Positions 53,415-63,529 of a DNA stretch of 64,000 nt are shown one piece after another. The notes under the pieces are model-generated. The model did not search any database and was not told the DNA's origin. It saw only the letters and a program-made list of their open reading frames with translations. Each line of letters begins with the position of its first letter. Positions within the stretch are counted from its first letter, which is position 1. The DNA comes from Leisingera thetidis (GTDB taxonomy: Bacteria > Pseudomonadota > Alphaproteobacteria > Rhodobacterales > Rhodobacteraceae). The stretch is from the NCBI RefSeq assembly GCF_025857195.1, contig NZ_CP109787.1, positions 4,298,878 through 4,362,877 on the forward strand, given 5' to 3'. Both the position numbers and the translations under genes were made by a program.

Positions 53415-53561
53415 TCCGGAGGCTCAGGGCTGCGGGCCCAGGCCGGCCTGAATGCTGAAAGGGCAATTTCCTGCAGAGCAAGGACATGCCCGCCGCAGGG
53501 TAAGCGGACCCAGGGTGCGGCCATGCGGGCGTGCACAGGCGGGGCAAGTGCGGATACGGTC

Positions 53562-54773
53562 TCAGCCGAAGGCGATGGTAAAGACGGCGCCTTTGCCGGG
53601 TTCCGCATCAGCGGTAAGCTGCCAATTGTGGCGGCGGCAGATCTCGGCACAGGTCGACAGCCCGATCCCGTTGCCTTCGATCTCGCGGTGCAACCGGTGG
53701 AAGGGCTGGAGGATCCGGTGTTTGTCTACCGGATCAAAGCCGGTTCCGTTATCGGCGACGGACAGTCTCCACTGTTCTCGGCCGGTGCCGGACATCCTGA
53801 TTGTGACCTCCAGCGGCTGGGCGTGGTTCCTGTACTTGATCGCGTTGGACAAGAGGTTGGTCAATACCAGTTGCAGCAAAGTCGGATCGGCGTGAAGCAC
53901 AATGCCGGGGCCGCTGATCCTGATTACAGCACCGCAGGCCTGCATTTCCCGGGACAGGCTGGCACAGGCTTCGGAAACAGCCTCCCGCATGTCGACATCC
54001 TGAAAGGTAATCTTGGAGGATGTCGACACTGAATGCTCCAGCAACTCGGTCGTCAGCCGGTCCATCTGCCGGGCAGCCCGGGACATATGCTGCAGGAATT
54101 CCTGGGCGGTGTCCGGCAGCCCGCCGCTGTAATGTTCCGAAAAGAACTGCAGCGAGCCGATGAGTGTGTTGATTGGCGTGCGCAGATCATGCGAGGCGGC
54201 ATGGGCAAAGGCCTCCATTGTCAGCAGGGTTTCCTGCAGCTTCAGGTTGGCATCCTTGGCGCTGCGCAACTCGCCGCGCAGCTTGCCGCGCAGCTCGTTC
54301 ATCTGCCGCAGCGAGTCCGCAGTGATCCGCAACTGGTCCTGTGTCAGCAGGATCAGCCGCTCGCCTTTGGTGGCCGATTTCAGAAGAGACACGCGGAATT
54401 CTGTTTCCGGCGCCGGCGTCAACCGGTTGCTGCCTGCCATCGGGAACGAGGTGGCGCCAGCGGCGGCGCCTTTCCTCAGCCGGGCGATCACTGTGTCGCG
54501 TTCCCACAAGGTCAGCTCGCTGATGCACGTTCCTGTCAAGTCTCTGCTGCCGGCCGGTGCGGGGGGGCAGAAGCTGCGTTCAGCCCGCCGATTGCAGACC
54601 AGGATGAGGCCGTGCCAATCCAGAATGAATGATGCGTAAGGGGACGCAAGAAACGCATTGCCTAGGACGTCCGCGTCCATGCCGGCCGGCTCAGGCGGCA
54701 CTGGTATCACCAGCCTGCGGCCTGAAACTGCAACCCGGGCGGCGGCTGGCAGTATGCAGGCTGAGAGCTGCAT
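53562..54773 (-). CDS. Sensor histidine kinase with PAS-like domain
   Basis: A 403-residue kinase. A PAS-like region (about residues 40-145, NAFLASPYASFILDWHGLIL) is followed by HisKA with AHAASHDLRTPINTLIGSL (phospho-His about residue 193). A HATPase_c domain contains LLSNAIKYR (N box), VADNGTGFDPVD (G1) and GNGIGLSTCAEI (G2). No membrane segment, so cytoplasmic. It is the last gene of the operon behind the CheB-CheR-PAS gene, which itself lacks a kinase domain, so the two may act as one sensor. Start uncertain: an in-frame ATG at 54680 gives a shorter protein. Confidence 0.85.
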   Translation of the reverse strand: MQLSACILPAAARVAVSGRRLVIPVPPEPAGMDADVLGNAFLASPYASFILDWHGLILVCNRRAERSFCPPAPAGSRDLTGTCISELTLWERDTVIARLRKGAAAGATSFPMAGSNRLTPAPETEFRVSLLKSATKGERLILLTQDQLRITADSLRQMNELRGKLRGELRSAKDANLKLQETLLTMEAFAHAASHDLRTPINTLIGSLQFFSEHYSGGLPDTAQEFLQHMSRAARQMDRLTTELLEHSVSTSSKITFQDVDMREAVSEACASLSREMQACGAVIRISGPGIVLHADPTLLQLVLTNLLSNAIKYRNHAQPLEVTIRMSGTGREQWRLSVADNGTGFDPVDKHRILQPFHRLHREIEGNGIGLSTCAEICRRHNWQLTADAEPGKGAVFTIAFG

Positions 54774-54843
54774 TGCGCGCCGATCGCTGCCGATCAGCTG
54801 TCAGACGGAATGTCATACTGTGGTCCCTCCCTGGCGGCTGGCG

Positions 54844-57800
54844 TTACAGGCTTGCCTGCGTGCCCTGCCGTGCCAGAGCGCTCCTGAACAGTTGCAGGCC
54901 GCCGAACACATGGGTTGTCTGGCCAGTCTTGTCCTGCATGGCCTGGGCAAACAGGTTGGCTTCTGCAGATGCGCCATCCTTGGCCAGCAACCGCACGGTC
55001 CGGTGGCAGGTCTGGCCCTGGACCAGCACATTCTGCAGCCCGTCCTTGGCAGAACTGCGGTCTTCAGGATGGATCCGGTTCAGTAGCATTTCCACGGAGG
55101 GAACGTCCTTTCCCTGCTCATAGCCGAGCAGTTCGTACATCGGAGGGGTCCAGACCGGCACGTTATTCAGCACGTCAAAGGAAAAGACCCCAATGGACAG
55201 ATGGCCCTGGATTGCCGCGCTGCACTCCAGCAGAAGTTCCCGTTCTTCCTGCCGGGCTTTGTCCCAGCACACACCAATCAGCTGGACGGATTCGCCATGC
55301 GAATCCCGGAATACCGTCATGCTGCCCTTGAGGTTGCGGGTGCTGCGGGCGTCGTCAAAGAACCGGGCCTCGAATTCGAAGGAGCCGCCTTCTTTGAGCA
55401 GCTTGTCCAATGATGCTTGCAAGCCCGGCCGGTCCGCGGGGTGGGCGCGGGCCAGGAAATCATCGAGTGACAGAACGGAGGGTGCATCCTCCACTCCGAG
55501 GGCGGCCTGGGCTTCGGGTGAAAAATGGGTTTCCGTTGTATCCAGGTTATGAGTCCAGAAACCGACCTTGGCGACCTGTCCGACCAGCCGCAGGATATTG
55601 TTAAAAGGTTCATTGTCAAAACGGGTGATGGTGATCGAGATGCCGATCAGCTTGTGATGCAAGTCCAGCACCGGGGACATCACCAGAGAGTAATAATCGC
55701 CACCGGACAAAACCGGAATGCGCCGGGTTTCTTGCAGCCGAAGCACCGTGTTTGCAATAGGTGCCAGGGCCGGAAAGCCGCGCGGCAGATTGCATTGGCT
55801 GAGGTGCAGGCCGGTTGGAGGAAGTTCGCCAATTCCAAGCACGTCCAGAGCCACCCGCGACAGGCGGCGGATGATCAGTGCCTGGTCTGCAAGCGCAACC
55901 GCATAGGGCGATGAGGCAAGCGTGGCTTCCAGCTCCGAAGCCAGCGCCTGGCGCTCCGCCGAGCTGATCTGCAGTTCTTCGTTGACGGTCAGCAGTTCTT
56001 CATTGGTGGATTGCAGCTCTTCATTGGAAGTTTCCAGTTCCTCATTGGTGGCTTGGAATTCCTCGTTGGTGGATTGCAGTTCCTCATTGGCGGATTGCAG
56101 CTCTTCATTGGCGGTCTGCAATTCCTCGATGGTTTGCTGCAGCGCCTCCTGGGTGGAGCGGATCTCCAGTTCCATACGCTCGACATAGTCGCGCTGGCCG
56201 CGGTTGGAAGCCACGTCAAAGTTGATTTCTTTTTGTTCCTCAAACCTTGAGGTGATCGACAGCAGGCAGTGCATTTCACCGCCCTTGTGGTTGAAAAAGG
56301 GGAAGGCCTGCAGCTGGACCCGGTTGCCGGTTGGCAGGGAGACATCATGCCAGCGGCCGTCCCTGCGCTCCTCGTTGCGGATAGCCACGGCAATCAAACT
56401 GGAGGCCTCGGTGCGCAATGGATCGATCAGCATCTTGACGTTCAGCGAGGTCGACATGCCGGCCCGGATTTCGCTGTAGACGCTGATATCGCCCAGAACC
56501 TCGATGATGTCGCCGTTTCTGGTGCAGATCATGCCGTTCGGAGCGACAGCGCGGGCCAGTGACAGGTCCGCCTGTGCGGCCTGCTCGGTTGCCGTCTGCG
56601 CGGCGGACATCCGCCGGCTGAGGGATCGAAGGTAGGCGTTGCCCTGTGTTCCGGGGAAAACGGACAGTTCCCCGGAAATCCCTCGGCGTTTGCCAAAGAT
56701 CTTGTCGGCACCCTGACGGGCCTCGAAATAGATACTGATTTCGCCGACGCTCTCGGAGGTGCCCAGGAACAGCAGCCCGCCTGCCGCCAGGGAGTAATGC
56801 AGCCGGGTGAGGACCCGTTCCTGCAGCGCCAGGTTGAAGTAGATCAGCACGTTGCGGATCGTGATCAGGTTGACGTTGATGAAGGGAGGGTCCTGGAACA
56901 CATTGTGACGCGAGAACAGCGTGACATTGCGCAACTCCTGGCGCACCGTGATGTCGCCCTCGCCGACAACGAAATACTCTTTCAGGTAATTGGGCGGAAT
57001 ATCTTGTGCCGCGGCGATCGGGTAGATCCCCTTGCGGCCCACTTCAATGGCGTTCTGGTCGATATCGGTGGCAATTACCTGCACATTGTTTTTGGTCAGG
57101 GCGTGAATGCCGCCGAGGATATCGGCGATCAGGATGGCGATGGAATAGGCTTCCTCACCTGTTGCGCAGCCGGCCACCCAGACCCGGATCGGACCCGGGC
57201 CGCGCTCCGACAGCAGCTTTTCCAGCTGTTCGTTCAGCTTGCGGAACTGCTCCGGGTCGCGGAAGAAGCGGGTGACGGAAATCAGCAGGTCGCGGTGCAG
57301 CGCGTCCACCTCATCAACGCTCGAGCGGCAGTAGTCGACGTATTTCTCGTAGTCATCGATTCCCAGCGCCGACATTCGCCGCGCAATGCGGCGGTTCAGG
57401 GTGTTTTCCTTGTAGTTGGCAAAATCCACCTGGGTTCGGGCCAAGAGGATGCCGAACAGTTCGCTGAGCTTGCTGGGCTCGTCGGCGGCCGGGCGCAGCA
57501 GCTCCAGATTGCGCGGCTGGGCAAGAATTTTCTCGAAGTGCTCACCGATCTGCTCCGGTGTCAGGGTCAGATCAATGCAGCCGGTTTCAATCGCCGAGGC
57601 CGGCATGCCGTCATATTTGGCTGAGCTGGGTTCCTGGGCGATGGTGATGCCGCCGTTTTCACGGATCGACTGCACGCCATAGCTGCCATCGCTGCCTGTT
57701 CCCGACAGCACGATGCCGACGCAGCTTTCACCGCATTCCTCGGCCAGGCTCTTGAACAGCCGGTCTGCGGACGGTTTGGGCGTGGCATGGTGGCCGGCGG

Positions 57801-58164
57801 GATTGCGGAGGCGCAGCTTGCCGTTTTCGTACACCACATCGTTGTCGGGCGGGGTGATATAGATCGTGCCGGGCTCAGGATCGGTTTCGCGGCCCAATTC
57901 CACAACCGGCAGTGTGGTTTCCCGGGCAATCAACGAAGTCAGCACGCTTTTGTGAGTCGGCGACATATGTTGGGCGATCACGTAGATGGCCTTGGCCGAA
58001 CGGGGAAGATTCTGCACCAGCAGCGAGACCGCTTCCAGACCGCCGGCGGAGGCGGCAATGCCGACCACGCGCAGCTGGCTGCTTCCAGTCGCTTTCTGAG
58101 GGTCATTTTTTTCCGCCAGGGGACCGGTATTGCCGGCTGTCATTTCCTGTTCCAAGTCTTCCAT
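54844..58164 (-). CDS. CheB-CheR-PAS fusion signalling protein
   Basis: A 1106-residue fusion. CheB methylesterase (about residues 30-215) has VVGIAASAGGLEA (catalytic Ser), AQHMSPTH (His) and LSGTGSDGSYG (Asp). CheR methyltransferase (about 235-490) has IRVWVAGCATGEEAYSIAIL for SAM. A heptad coiled coil at about residues 655-725 repeats EELQ-type units. PAS domains follow (about 735-1100). No kinase or output domain terminates it. Such fusions act in light/stress-linked or chemotaxis-like pathways in which the coiled coil transmits signals. ATG at 58164 is used; a TTG at 58194 would add ten residues. Confidence 0.88.
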   Translation of the reverse strand: MEDLEQEMTAGNTGPLAEKNDPQKATGSSQLRVVGIAASAGGLEAVSLLVQNLPRSAKAIYVIAQHMSPTHKSVLTSLIARETTLPVVELGRETDPEPGTIYITPPDNDVVYENGKLRLRNPAGHHATPKPSADRLFKSLAEECGESCVGIVLSGTGSDGSYGVQSIRENGGITIAQEPSSAKYDGMPASAIETGCIDLTLTPEQIGEHFEKILAQPRNLELLRPAADEPSKLSELFGILLARTQVDFANYKENTLNRRIARRMSALGIDDYEKYVDYCRSSVDEVDALHRDLLISVTRFFRDPEQFRKLNEQLEKLLSERGPGPIRVWVAGCATGEEAYSIAILIADILGGIHALTKNNVQVIATDIDQNAIEVGRKGIYPIAAAQDIPPNYLKEYFVVGEGDITVRQELRNVTLFSRHNVFQDPPFINVNLITIRNVLIYFNLALQERVLTRLHYSLAAGGLLFLGTSESVGEISIYFEARQGADKIFGKRRGISGELSVFPGTQGNAYLRSLSRRMSAAQTATEQAAQADLSLARAVAPNGMICTRNGDIIEVLGDISVYSEIRAGMSTSLNVKMLIDPLRTEASSLIAVAIRNEERRDGRWHDVSLPTGNRVQLQAFPFFNHKGGEMHCLLSITSRFEEQKEINFDVASNRGQRDYVERMELEIRSTQEALQQTIEELQTANEELQSANEELQSTNEEFQATNEELETSNEELQSTNEELLTVNEELQISSAERQALASELEATLASSPYAVALADQALIIRRLSRVALDVLGIGELPPTGLHLSQCNLPRGFPALAPIANTVLRLQETRRIPVLSGGDYYSLVMSPVLDLHHKLIGISITITRFDNEPFNNILRLVGQVAKVGFWTHNLDTTETHFSPEAQAALGVEDAPSVLSLDDFLARAHPADRPGLQASLDKLLKEGGSFEFEARFFDDARSTRNLKGSMTVFRDSHGESVQLIGVCWDKARQEERELLLECSAAIQGHLSIGVFSFDVLNNVPVWTPPMYELLGYEQGKDVPSVEMLLNRIHPEDRSSAKDGLQNVLVQGQTCHRTVRLLAKDGASAEANLFAQAMQDKTGQTTHVFGGLQLFRSALARQGTQASL
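55975..56142 (-). repeat. Eight 21-base tandem repeats encoding a coiled coil
   Basis: Eight consecutive 21-base units, all beginning (plus strand) with TTC/CTC and TC(A/G)(T/A)TGG-like cores, encode heptads such as EELQSTN, EELQSAN and EELETSN. They form a long parallel coiled coil between the CheR and PAS parts. They are coding, not CRISPR. Confidence 0.85.
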
Positions 58165-58238
58165 GCTCAAAGCCGTCTCAAAAGTCTTTGTCAAATAGCT
58201 TTACCAGCCGCCGATGCCCGCAGTGGTTGCATGCCCGG

Positions 58239-58628
58239 TTAGGCTGCGGCGCAAAATTTGTCGATAAGCTTCAGAAGCTGGCCTGGCGTCACCGGTTTGG
58301 AGGCAAATCCGTTCATACCTAGTTCCTTGACAATCGTATCGTCGTGGTAGGACACGTCGGCCGTCACCGCGATTATCGGGACATTGCTGGGCGGGTTCAG
58401 CGGAGTCTGGCGGATCTGCCGGGTTGCCTCGATCCCTGACACCCGTGGCATGTGCAGGTCCATCAGCACCAGGCCGAATTCATTAGGCGCGTTGGTGAGT
58501 ATTTCAACGCTTTCCTGCCCGTCCTCGGCAATTTCCACATTCACGCCGAGTGCCAGAATTATTTCGCGCATCATGTAACGCGTGAACTCGTCGTTCTCGA
58601 CAAGCAGGACTTTCCGCGGATTGTTCAT
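58239..58628 (-). CDS. Response regulator receiver protein
   Basis: A 129-residue receiver domain. VLLVENDEF (acidic pocket), VLMDLHMPRVSG (phospho-Asp near residue 57), IIAVTADVSY (Thr) and GFASKPVTPG (Lys) are all present. There is no output domain. It begins the operon 75 bases before the CheB-CheR-PAS start and would exchange phosphate with the histidine kinase at the operon end. Confidence 0.87.
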   Translation of the reverse strand: MNNPRKVLLVENDEFTRYMMREIILALGVNVEIAEDGQESVEILTNAPNEFGLVLMDLHMPRVSGIEATRQIRQTPLNPPSNVPIIAVTADVSYHDDTIVKELGMNGFASKPVTPGQLLKLIDKFCAAA

Positions 58629-58913
58629 TGGCCGGTTCCGTTGTTGTTTCGGTTGGGATCAGAAACAGGAATTCGGTCATTTAACCGTCTCTGGGGCATT
58701 CAAACCGTTCCAGTGATCCTCCCATCAAGTCCGAAATTTCGGAGGAAATGGCCAGCCTGAGCCCAGACCCATCATGCTGTTGATTCAACCTGGGGTCAAT
58801 GTGCCCGGCGCGGCCGTGCAACAGCTTTAGGGTGATTGCACGAATTTCAGCTCTCGTGCATCGGGCTGGCAAAACGCGAAGAAGGCCAGTCTGAATGTGG
58901 CTGCGCCACCTTG

Positions 58914-60443
58914 TCAGACCAGCAGTGCCAGGACCGCAATGAGCGTGGCGGCGCCGGCGGCTCCCAGCATCGCGGGTATGATCCAGCCGTTTCCGGCGCG
59001 GGTCCGCACGCTGTTCTGCGCGGCCTGGGCGATCAGCGCCTGTTCAACCAGAGCGGGCAGGCGGGGGCCGAAACGGGCCATCACCTTGGCAGTGTCCAGG
59101 AGGTCGGTTACGACGGCGCGCGGGCCGATGGATTTCTTGATATAATCCTCGACCACCGGCCGGGCCGCTTCCCAGATGTTGATATGCGGATCGAGCGAAC
59201 GGGCGACGCCCTCGACTACGACCATGGTGCGCTGAAGCAGGATCAGTTCGGTACGGGTTTCCATGCCGAAGCGCTCGGTCACCTCGAACAGGTAGTTCAG
59301 CAGCCGCCCCATCGAGATCTGCGAGGCATCCATGCCGAAGATCGGCTCGCCCACCGCGCGCAGGGCGCGGGCGAATTCGTCGACGTCACGGTTGGCGGGG
59401 ACATAACCGGCCTCGAAATGCACCTCGGCCACCCGTTTGTAGTCGCGTTTGATGAACCCATACAGGATCTCGGCATAGACCCGGCGGGTGTATTCGTCGA
59501 TATGACCCATGATGCCGAAGTCATAGGCGATGATATCGCCATTGGCCGCGACCTTAAGATTGCCCTGATGCATATCGGCGTGGAAAAAGCCGTCGCGCAG
59601 CGCGTGGCGGAGGAACAGGGACAGCACCCGGTCGGCCAGGATTCTGCGGTCGTGTCCGGCCGCGTCCAGCGCGTCATTGTCGCCCAGCGGAACACCGTCG
59701 GCCCAGCCCATGGTCATCACCCGGCGGGCAGAATATCCCCAGCGGATCTCCGGCAGCTGGAAACCTTCGTCTTTGGCCGTGTTAGCGGCAAACTCCGAAG
59801 CCGCGGCGCTTTCCAGCCGCAGATCCAGTTCGCCCTGCACCACGCCGTCGAAATGCTCGATCACGTCCATCGGTTTCAAGCGGCGGGCGCCGGGGGCAAA
59901 CAGGTCAACAATGCGGGCGGCGAAATAGAAGGCGTCGACATCGCGGTTGAAGGCGCGCTCAATGCCGGGGCGCAACACCTTGACGGCAACTTCGTCGCCA
60001 CTTTCAGCCAGTGTCGCCCGATGCACCTGGGCGATGGAGGCGGCGGCGATCGGGTCGCTGAACTCCGAGAAAATTTCGGACACCGGCCGGCCCAGCTCCT
60101 TTTCCACCTCGGCCAGGGCTTCGGCACGGGAAAACGGCGGCAGCTTGTCCTGCAGGACCCGCAGCTGGTTGGCCAGATCCTTGCCCACCACATCGGGGCG
60201 GGTCGAAAGCACCTGGCCGAACTTGATATAGGCCGGTCCCAGCGCGTTCAGCGCGCGGGTTTCCGGCGGCATCGAAGGATCGCCCTTGTAGCCCAGCCAT
60301 TTGAACGGCCAGCCCAGGGTGCGGGCGAGGATGCGCAGCGGTTTCGGCGCTTCAAAGGCTTCCAGCACCGAGTGCATGGCGCCCGTGCGCTCGAAAGTGG
60401 CGCCTGTGCGGATCAGGCGCAGGATGTTGTGAGGGCCGCGCAT
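58914..60443 (-). CDS. ubiB: Ubiquinone biosynthesis protein UbiB (ADCK/ABC1 family)
   Basis: A 509-residue atypical kinase-like ATPase needed for ubiquinone synthesis. The KxGQ motif is LGPAYIKFGQVLSTRPD. Further motifs are AAASIAQVHRATL (QVH), VAVKVLRPG (ATP Lys) and FFHADMHQGNLKV (catalytic loop). Two hydrophobic helices at the C-terminus anchor it to the membrane. It follows ubiE by 3 bases and is the last gene of the pair. Confidence 0.92.
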   Translation of the reverse strand: MRGPHNILRLIRTGATFERTGAMHSVLEAFEAPKPLRILARTLGWPFKWLGYKGDPSMPPETRALNALGPAYIKFGQVLSTRPDVVGKDLANQLRVLQDKLPPFSRAEALAEVEKELGRPVSEIFSEFSDPIAAASIAQVHRATLAESGDEVAVKVLRPGIERAFNRDVDAFYFAARIVDLFAPGARRLKPMDVIEHFDGVVQGELDLRLESAAASEFAANTAKDEGFQLPEIRWGYSARRVMTMGWADGVPLGDNDALDAAGHDRRILADRVLSLFLRHALRDGFFHADMHQGNLKVAANGDIIAYDFGIMGHIDEYTRRVYAEILYGFIKRDYKRVAEVHFEAGYVPANRDVDEFARALRAVGEPIFGMDASQISMGRLLNYLFEVTERFGMETRTELILLQRTMVVVEGVARSLDPHINIWEAARPVVEDYIKKSIGPRAVVTDLLDTAKVMARFGPRLPALVEQALIAQAAQNSVRTRAGNGWIIPAMLGAAGAATLIAVLALLV

Positions 60444-60446
60444 GGG

Positions 60447-61199
60447 TCAGATTTTCCAGCCCGAGTGCAGACAGGCAATGCCCAGCGACAGGTTGCGGTA
60501 TTTGGCGTTCTCAAACCCCGCCTGTTTGACCATGCCCAGGAAGGTCTCCTGATCCGGAAATTTGCGGATCGATTCCACCAGATACTGGTAGCTGTCGTAA
60601 TCGCCCGCAATCATCTGCCCCATCCGCGGGATCACGTTGAAGGAATAAAGGTCATAAAGCTTTTGCAGCCCGTCATTCGGCAGCTGCGAGAACTCCAGCA
60701 CCATCAGCCGCCCGCCGGGGCGCAGTACCCGGTAAGCCTCGTTCAGCGCCTCCTGCGGCCGGGTCACGTTCCGGATCCCGAAGGAGATGGTGTAGACGTC
60801 AAAGGTGTTGTCCTTGAACGGCAGCTTCATCGCGTCGCCCGTCACCCAGTCAAGGCTGCCGGCCATCTGCTCGGCTTCGGCGCGCTTGCGGCCTTCCTCC
60901 AGCATCGGGCGGGTGAGGTCGAGCACGGTGGCATGCCCGTGGCCTGCGCGTTTCAGGAAACGGAAGGAAATGTCGCCGGTGCCGCCTGCCACATCCAGCA
61001 GCCGCTGCCCGGGCCGCGGCGCCAGCCAGTCCATCATCGCGTCTTTCCAGACCCGGTGGATGCCGACGCTCATCACATCGTTCATGATGTCGTATTTCGA
61101 GGCGACCGAGTTGAAGACCCCCTGCACACGGCCTGCCTTTTCGCCTTCCGGCACAGTTTCAAAGCCGAAATGGGTGGTGTTGTCGCTGGTGTTGCTCAT
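60447..61199 (-). CDS. ubiE: Ubiquinone/menaquinone methyltransferase UbiE
   Basis: A 250-residue SAM-dependent C-methyltransferase of the quinone pathway. Motif [18 protein letters not shown] and the signature [18 protein letters not shown] are typical, as is [16 protein letters not shown]. It methylates the demethoxy/demethylquinone ring. It is divergent from mutM with an 86-base gap, and co-transcribed with ubiB. The ubiE-ubiB and mutM neighbourhood is typical near the origin of Rhodobacterales chromosomes. Confidence 0.93.
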   Translation of the reverse strand: MSNTSDNTTHFGFETVPEGEKAGRVQGVFNSVASKYDIMNDVMSVGIHRVWKDAMMDWLAPRPGQRLLDVAGGTGDISFRFLKRAGHGHATVLDLTRPMLEEGRKRAEAEQMAGSLDWVTGDAMKLPFKDNTFDVYTISFGIRNVTRPQEALNEAYRVLRPGGRLMVLEFSQLPNDGLQKLYDLYSFNVIPRMGQMIAGDYDSYQYLVESIRKFPDQETFLGMVKQAGFENAKYRNLSLGIACLHSGWKI

Positions 61200-61285
61200 G
61201 CCACTTGCCGTTTGCTGAGTTTGGCCCTTGTTATAAGGCGCTGTGGGGCAGGCACAATGCGGCCCGTTGGTTCAGGAGGGGTGTA

Positions 61286-62137
61286 ATGCCAGAATTGCCC
61301 GAGGTCGAGACGGTGAAACGCGGTTTGGCACCTGCGATGGAAGGCGCGGTGATCGTGAAGGCGGCGGTGAACCGTCCGGATCTGCGCTGGCCGTTTCCGG
61401 ATCGTATGGCGGAGCGGCTGACCGGCGCGCGGGTCAATCGGCTCAGGCGGCGGTCGAAATACATCCTGGCAGATCTTGATACCGGCGAGACGCTGCTCAT
61501 TCATCTGGGGATGTCGGGGCGGATGACGGTGTCTGGCGATCCGCTGGGGCAGTTCGCGCATGCGCACCCGCAGGCGGAGAAGCACGACCATGTGGTGCTG
61601 GACATGGACAACGGCGCCCGCATTACCTTCAATGATCCGCGCCGGTTCGGGGCGATGGATCTGCTGGAGACCGCCAGTGCAGGCTCCCACAAGCTGCTGG
61701 CTGTGCTGGGGCCGGAGCCGCTGGGCAATGATTTCCACGAGGATCACCTGGTTGCCGCCTTCAAGGGGCGCAACACACCGGTGAAATCCGCATTACTGGA
61801 TCAGGGAATCATCGCGGGCCTTGGTAACATCTATGTCTGCGAAGCCTTGTTCCGTGCGGGAATTTCGCCACGCCGCAAGGCCGGGCAGATTGCCACGCAG
61901 CGGGTGGCAGCGCTGGTGCCGGTCATCCGCCAAGTGCTGCAGGATGCCATCCAAGCCGGAGGATCGTCGCTGAAGGACTTCCGGCAAGCCTCTGGCGAAC
62001 TTGGATATTTCCAGCACTCCTTCGATGTCTACGGGCGCGAGGGGGAGCCCTGCCGCCGAGCCGGTTGCGCAGGGTCAATTGCCAGAATCACCCAATCCGG
62101 GCGCTCTTCCTTCTACTGTGTAAAGTGTCAAAGATAG
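61286..62137 (+). CDS. mutM: Formamidopyrimidine-DNA glycosylase MutM
   Basis: A 283-residue base-excision repair enzyme for oxidised purines such as 8-oxoguanine. The mature N-terminal Pro is in [14 protein letters not shown], with Glu next to it. Lys region [22 protein letters not shown] and the C-terminal zinc finger (CRRAGC spaced 4, then CVKC) complete it. ATG at 61286 follows GGAGGGG. The upstream in-frame extension to 61205 is not family-like. Confidence 0.94.
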   Translation: MPELPEVETVKRGLAPAMEGAVIVKAAVNRPDLRWPFPDRMAERLTGARVNRLRRRSKYILADLDTGETLLIHLGMSGRMTVSGDPLGQFAHAHPQAEKHDHVVLDMDNGARITFNDPRRFGAMDLLETASAGSHKLLAVLGPEPLGNDFHEDHLVAAFKGRNTPVKSALLDQGIIAGLGNIYVCEALFRAGISPRRKAGQIATQRVAALVPVIRQVLQDAIQAGGSSLKDFRQASGELGYFQHSFDVYGREGEPCRRAGCAGSIARITQSGRSSFYCVKCQR

Positions 62138-62200
62138 CTTGATCAGAGAGACCCTTTTGGTAAGGACTCGGATCTGAACGGAACAACCGAAAGAGAAATC

Positions 62201-62977
62201 ATGGCCTACGAGACGATCAACGTCGATGTGCAGGACCACGTTTGCCTCATAAAACTGAACCGCCCAGAGGCGATGAACGCGCTCAACCAGGAACTCATCG
62301 GTGAGCTGTGCGCCGCTCTGGAAGAGGCAGATGCCAGCGACAAGGTGCGCTGCATCGTGCTGACCGGATCGGAAAAGGCCTTTGCCGCCGGTGCCGACAT
62401 CAAGGAGATGTCGGAGATGAGCTTCACCGAAGTGTTCTCCACCAACCTGTTTGCCGATGCCAATGACCGCATCTCGGCCATCCGCAAACCGATTATCGCA
62501 GCGGTGGCGGGCTATGCGCTGGGCGGCGGCTGCGAGCTGGCGATGCTGTGCGATTTCATCATCGCTGCGGAAACCGCGAAGTTCGGTCAGCCGGAAATCA
62601 ATCTCGGCGTGGTCGCAGGTATCGGCGGCACCCAGCGCCTGACCCGTTTCGTGGGCAAGTCCAAATCGATGGACATGAACCTGACCGGCCGCTTCATGAA
62701 CGCTGAAGAAGCCGAACGTGCGGGCCTGGTGTCGCGGGTCGTGCCGGCCAAGAAGTTGATCGAGGAAGCCACTGGCGCGGCGCAGAAGATCGCCGAGAAA
62801 TCACTGCTGACAGCGATGGCCGTCAAGGAATCGGTGAACCGCTCTTACGAGCTGCCGCTGAACGAAGGCCTCTTGTTCGAGCGCCGGGTGTTCCACTCGA
62901 TGTTTGCCACCGAAGACCAGAAAGAAGGCATGGCCGCCTTCCTGGAAAAGCGCGAAGCACAGTTCCGCGACAAGTAA
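62201..62977 (+). CDS. Enoyl-CoA hydratase
   Basis: A 258-residue crotonase-fold enzyme. The oxyanion-hole regions SEKAFAAGADIKEM and GYALGGGCELAMLCD are present, and catalytic Glu residues lie in GGGCELAM and GQPEINLGVVAGIGG. It hydrates trans-2-enoyl-CoA in beta-oxidation. The ATG at 62201 is 63 bases after mutM on the same strand, with AAAGAGA as a moderate ribosome site. A terminator follows. Confidence 0.9.
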   Translation: MAYETINVDVQDHVCLIKLNRPEAMNALNQELIGELCAALEEADASDKVRCIVLTGSEKAFAAGADIKEMSEMSFTEVFSTNLFADANDRISAIRKPIIAAVAGYALGGGCELAMLCDFIIAAETAKFGQPEINLGVVAGIGGTQRLTRFVGKSKSMDMNLTGRFMNAEEAERAGLVSRVVPAKKLIEEATGAAQKIAEKSLLTAMAVKESVNRSYELPLNEGLLFERRVFHSMFATEDQKEGMAAFLEKREAQFRDK

Positions 62978-62997
62978 TCGCCGGAAACCCCTTAGAG

Positions 62998-63023
62998 CGG
63001 CGGGCCGGACAGCCCGCCGTTTT
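62998..63023 (+). terminator. Intrinsic terminator after the enoyl-CoA hydratase gene
   Basis: Perfect 8-bp stem CGGCGGGC / GCCCGCCG with a 6-base loop, followed by TTTT. Confidence 0.8.
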
Positions 63024-63188
63024 GCTTTCAGGCCCGGCGCCCTTGCAATTCTGCACGGAGTTGGATAAACGCCGCCCTCATACATGCGCGTGCAGCCCGC
63101 TCAGGCTAGAATCACACCGGTGGTCCGACCCGGGTTTGGCTGGCATTGCGTCCGATAGAAACAGAACCCGAAGATAAGGTCAGACACC

Positions 63189-63452
63189 ATGGCAAATTCG
63201 CCCCAGGCCAAGAAGCGCGCACGTCAGAACGAAAAGCGCTTTGCCGTCAACAAAGCCCGTCGTTCGCGCATCCGCACCTTCCTGCGTAAAGTTGAAGAAG
63301 CCATCGCTTCCGGCGACAAGGACGCTGCAACCGTTGCTCTGCGCGCGGCTCAGCCCGAGCTGATGCGCGGCGTCACCAAGGGGGTGTATCACAAAAACAC
63401 CGCTTCCAGAAAAATCTCGCGCCTGGCTGCGCGGGTGAAGGCACTGGCCTGA
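63189..63452 (+). CDS. rpsT: 30S ribosomal protein S20
   Basis: An 87-residue basic protein. [40 protein letters not shown] and [21 protein letters not shown] are the S20 signature. It binds 16S rRNA early in 30S assembly. ATG at 63189 is preceded by AAGGT. In Rhodobacterales rpsT typically lies just upstream of dnaA, which would be expected to the right of this window. Confidence 0.94.
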   Translation: MANSPQAKKRARQNEKRFAVNKARRSRIRTFLRKVEEAIASGDKDAATVALRAAQPELMRGVTKGVYHKNTASRKISRLAARVKALA

Positions 63453-63497
63453 GATTCGCCCCGCTGAGCGGGCTCAAGACCTGTTGAAAAGTTGTCA

Positions 63498-63529
63498 GGG
63501 CGCTGCAGATTGCAGCGCCTTGTTTTTTT
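63498..63529 (+). terminator. Intrinsic terminator of rpsT
   Basis: Stem GGCGCTGCA / TGCAGCGCC with loop GAT, followed by TTGTTTTTTT. Confidence 0.92.

Noticed and set aside
55975..56142. Regular 21-base repeats, considered as CRISPR or satellite
   Set aside because: They are contiguous without spacers and encode heptads in the fusion protein frame.
58836..61286. An 816-codon plus-strand frame
   Set aside because: Antisense shadow of ubiB and ubiE; both minus-strand genes show full motifs.
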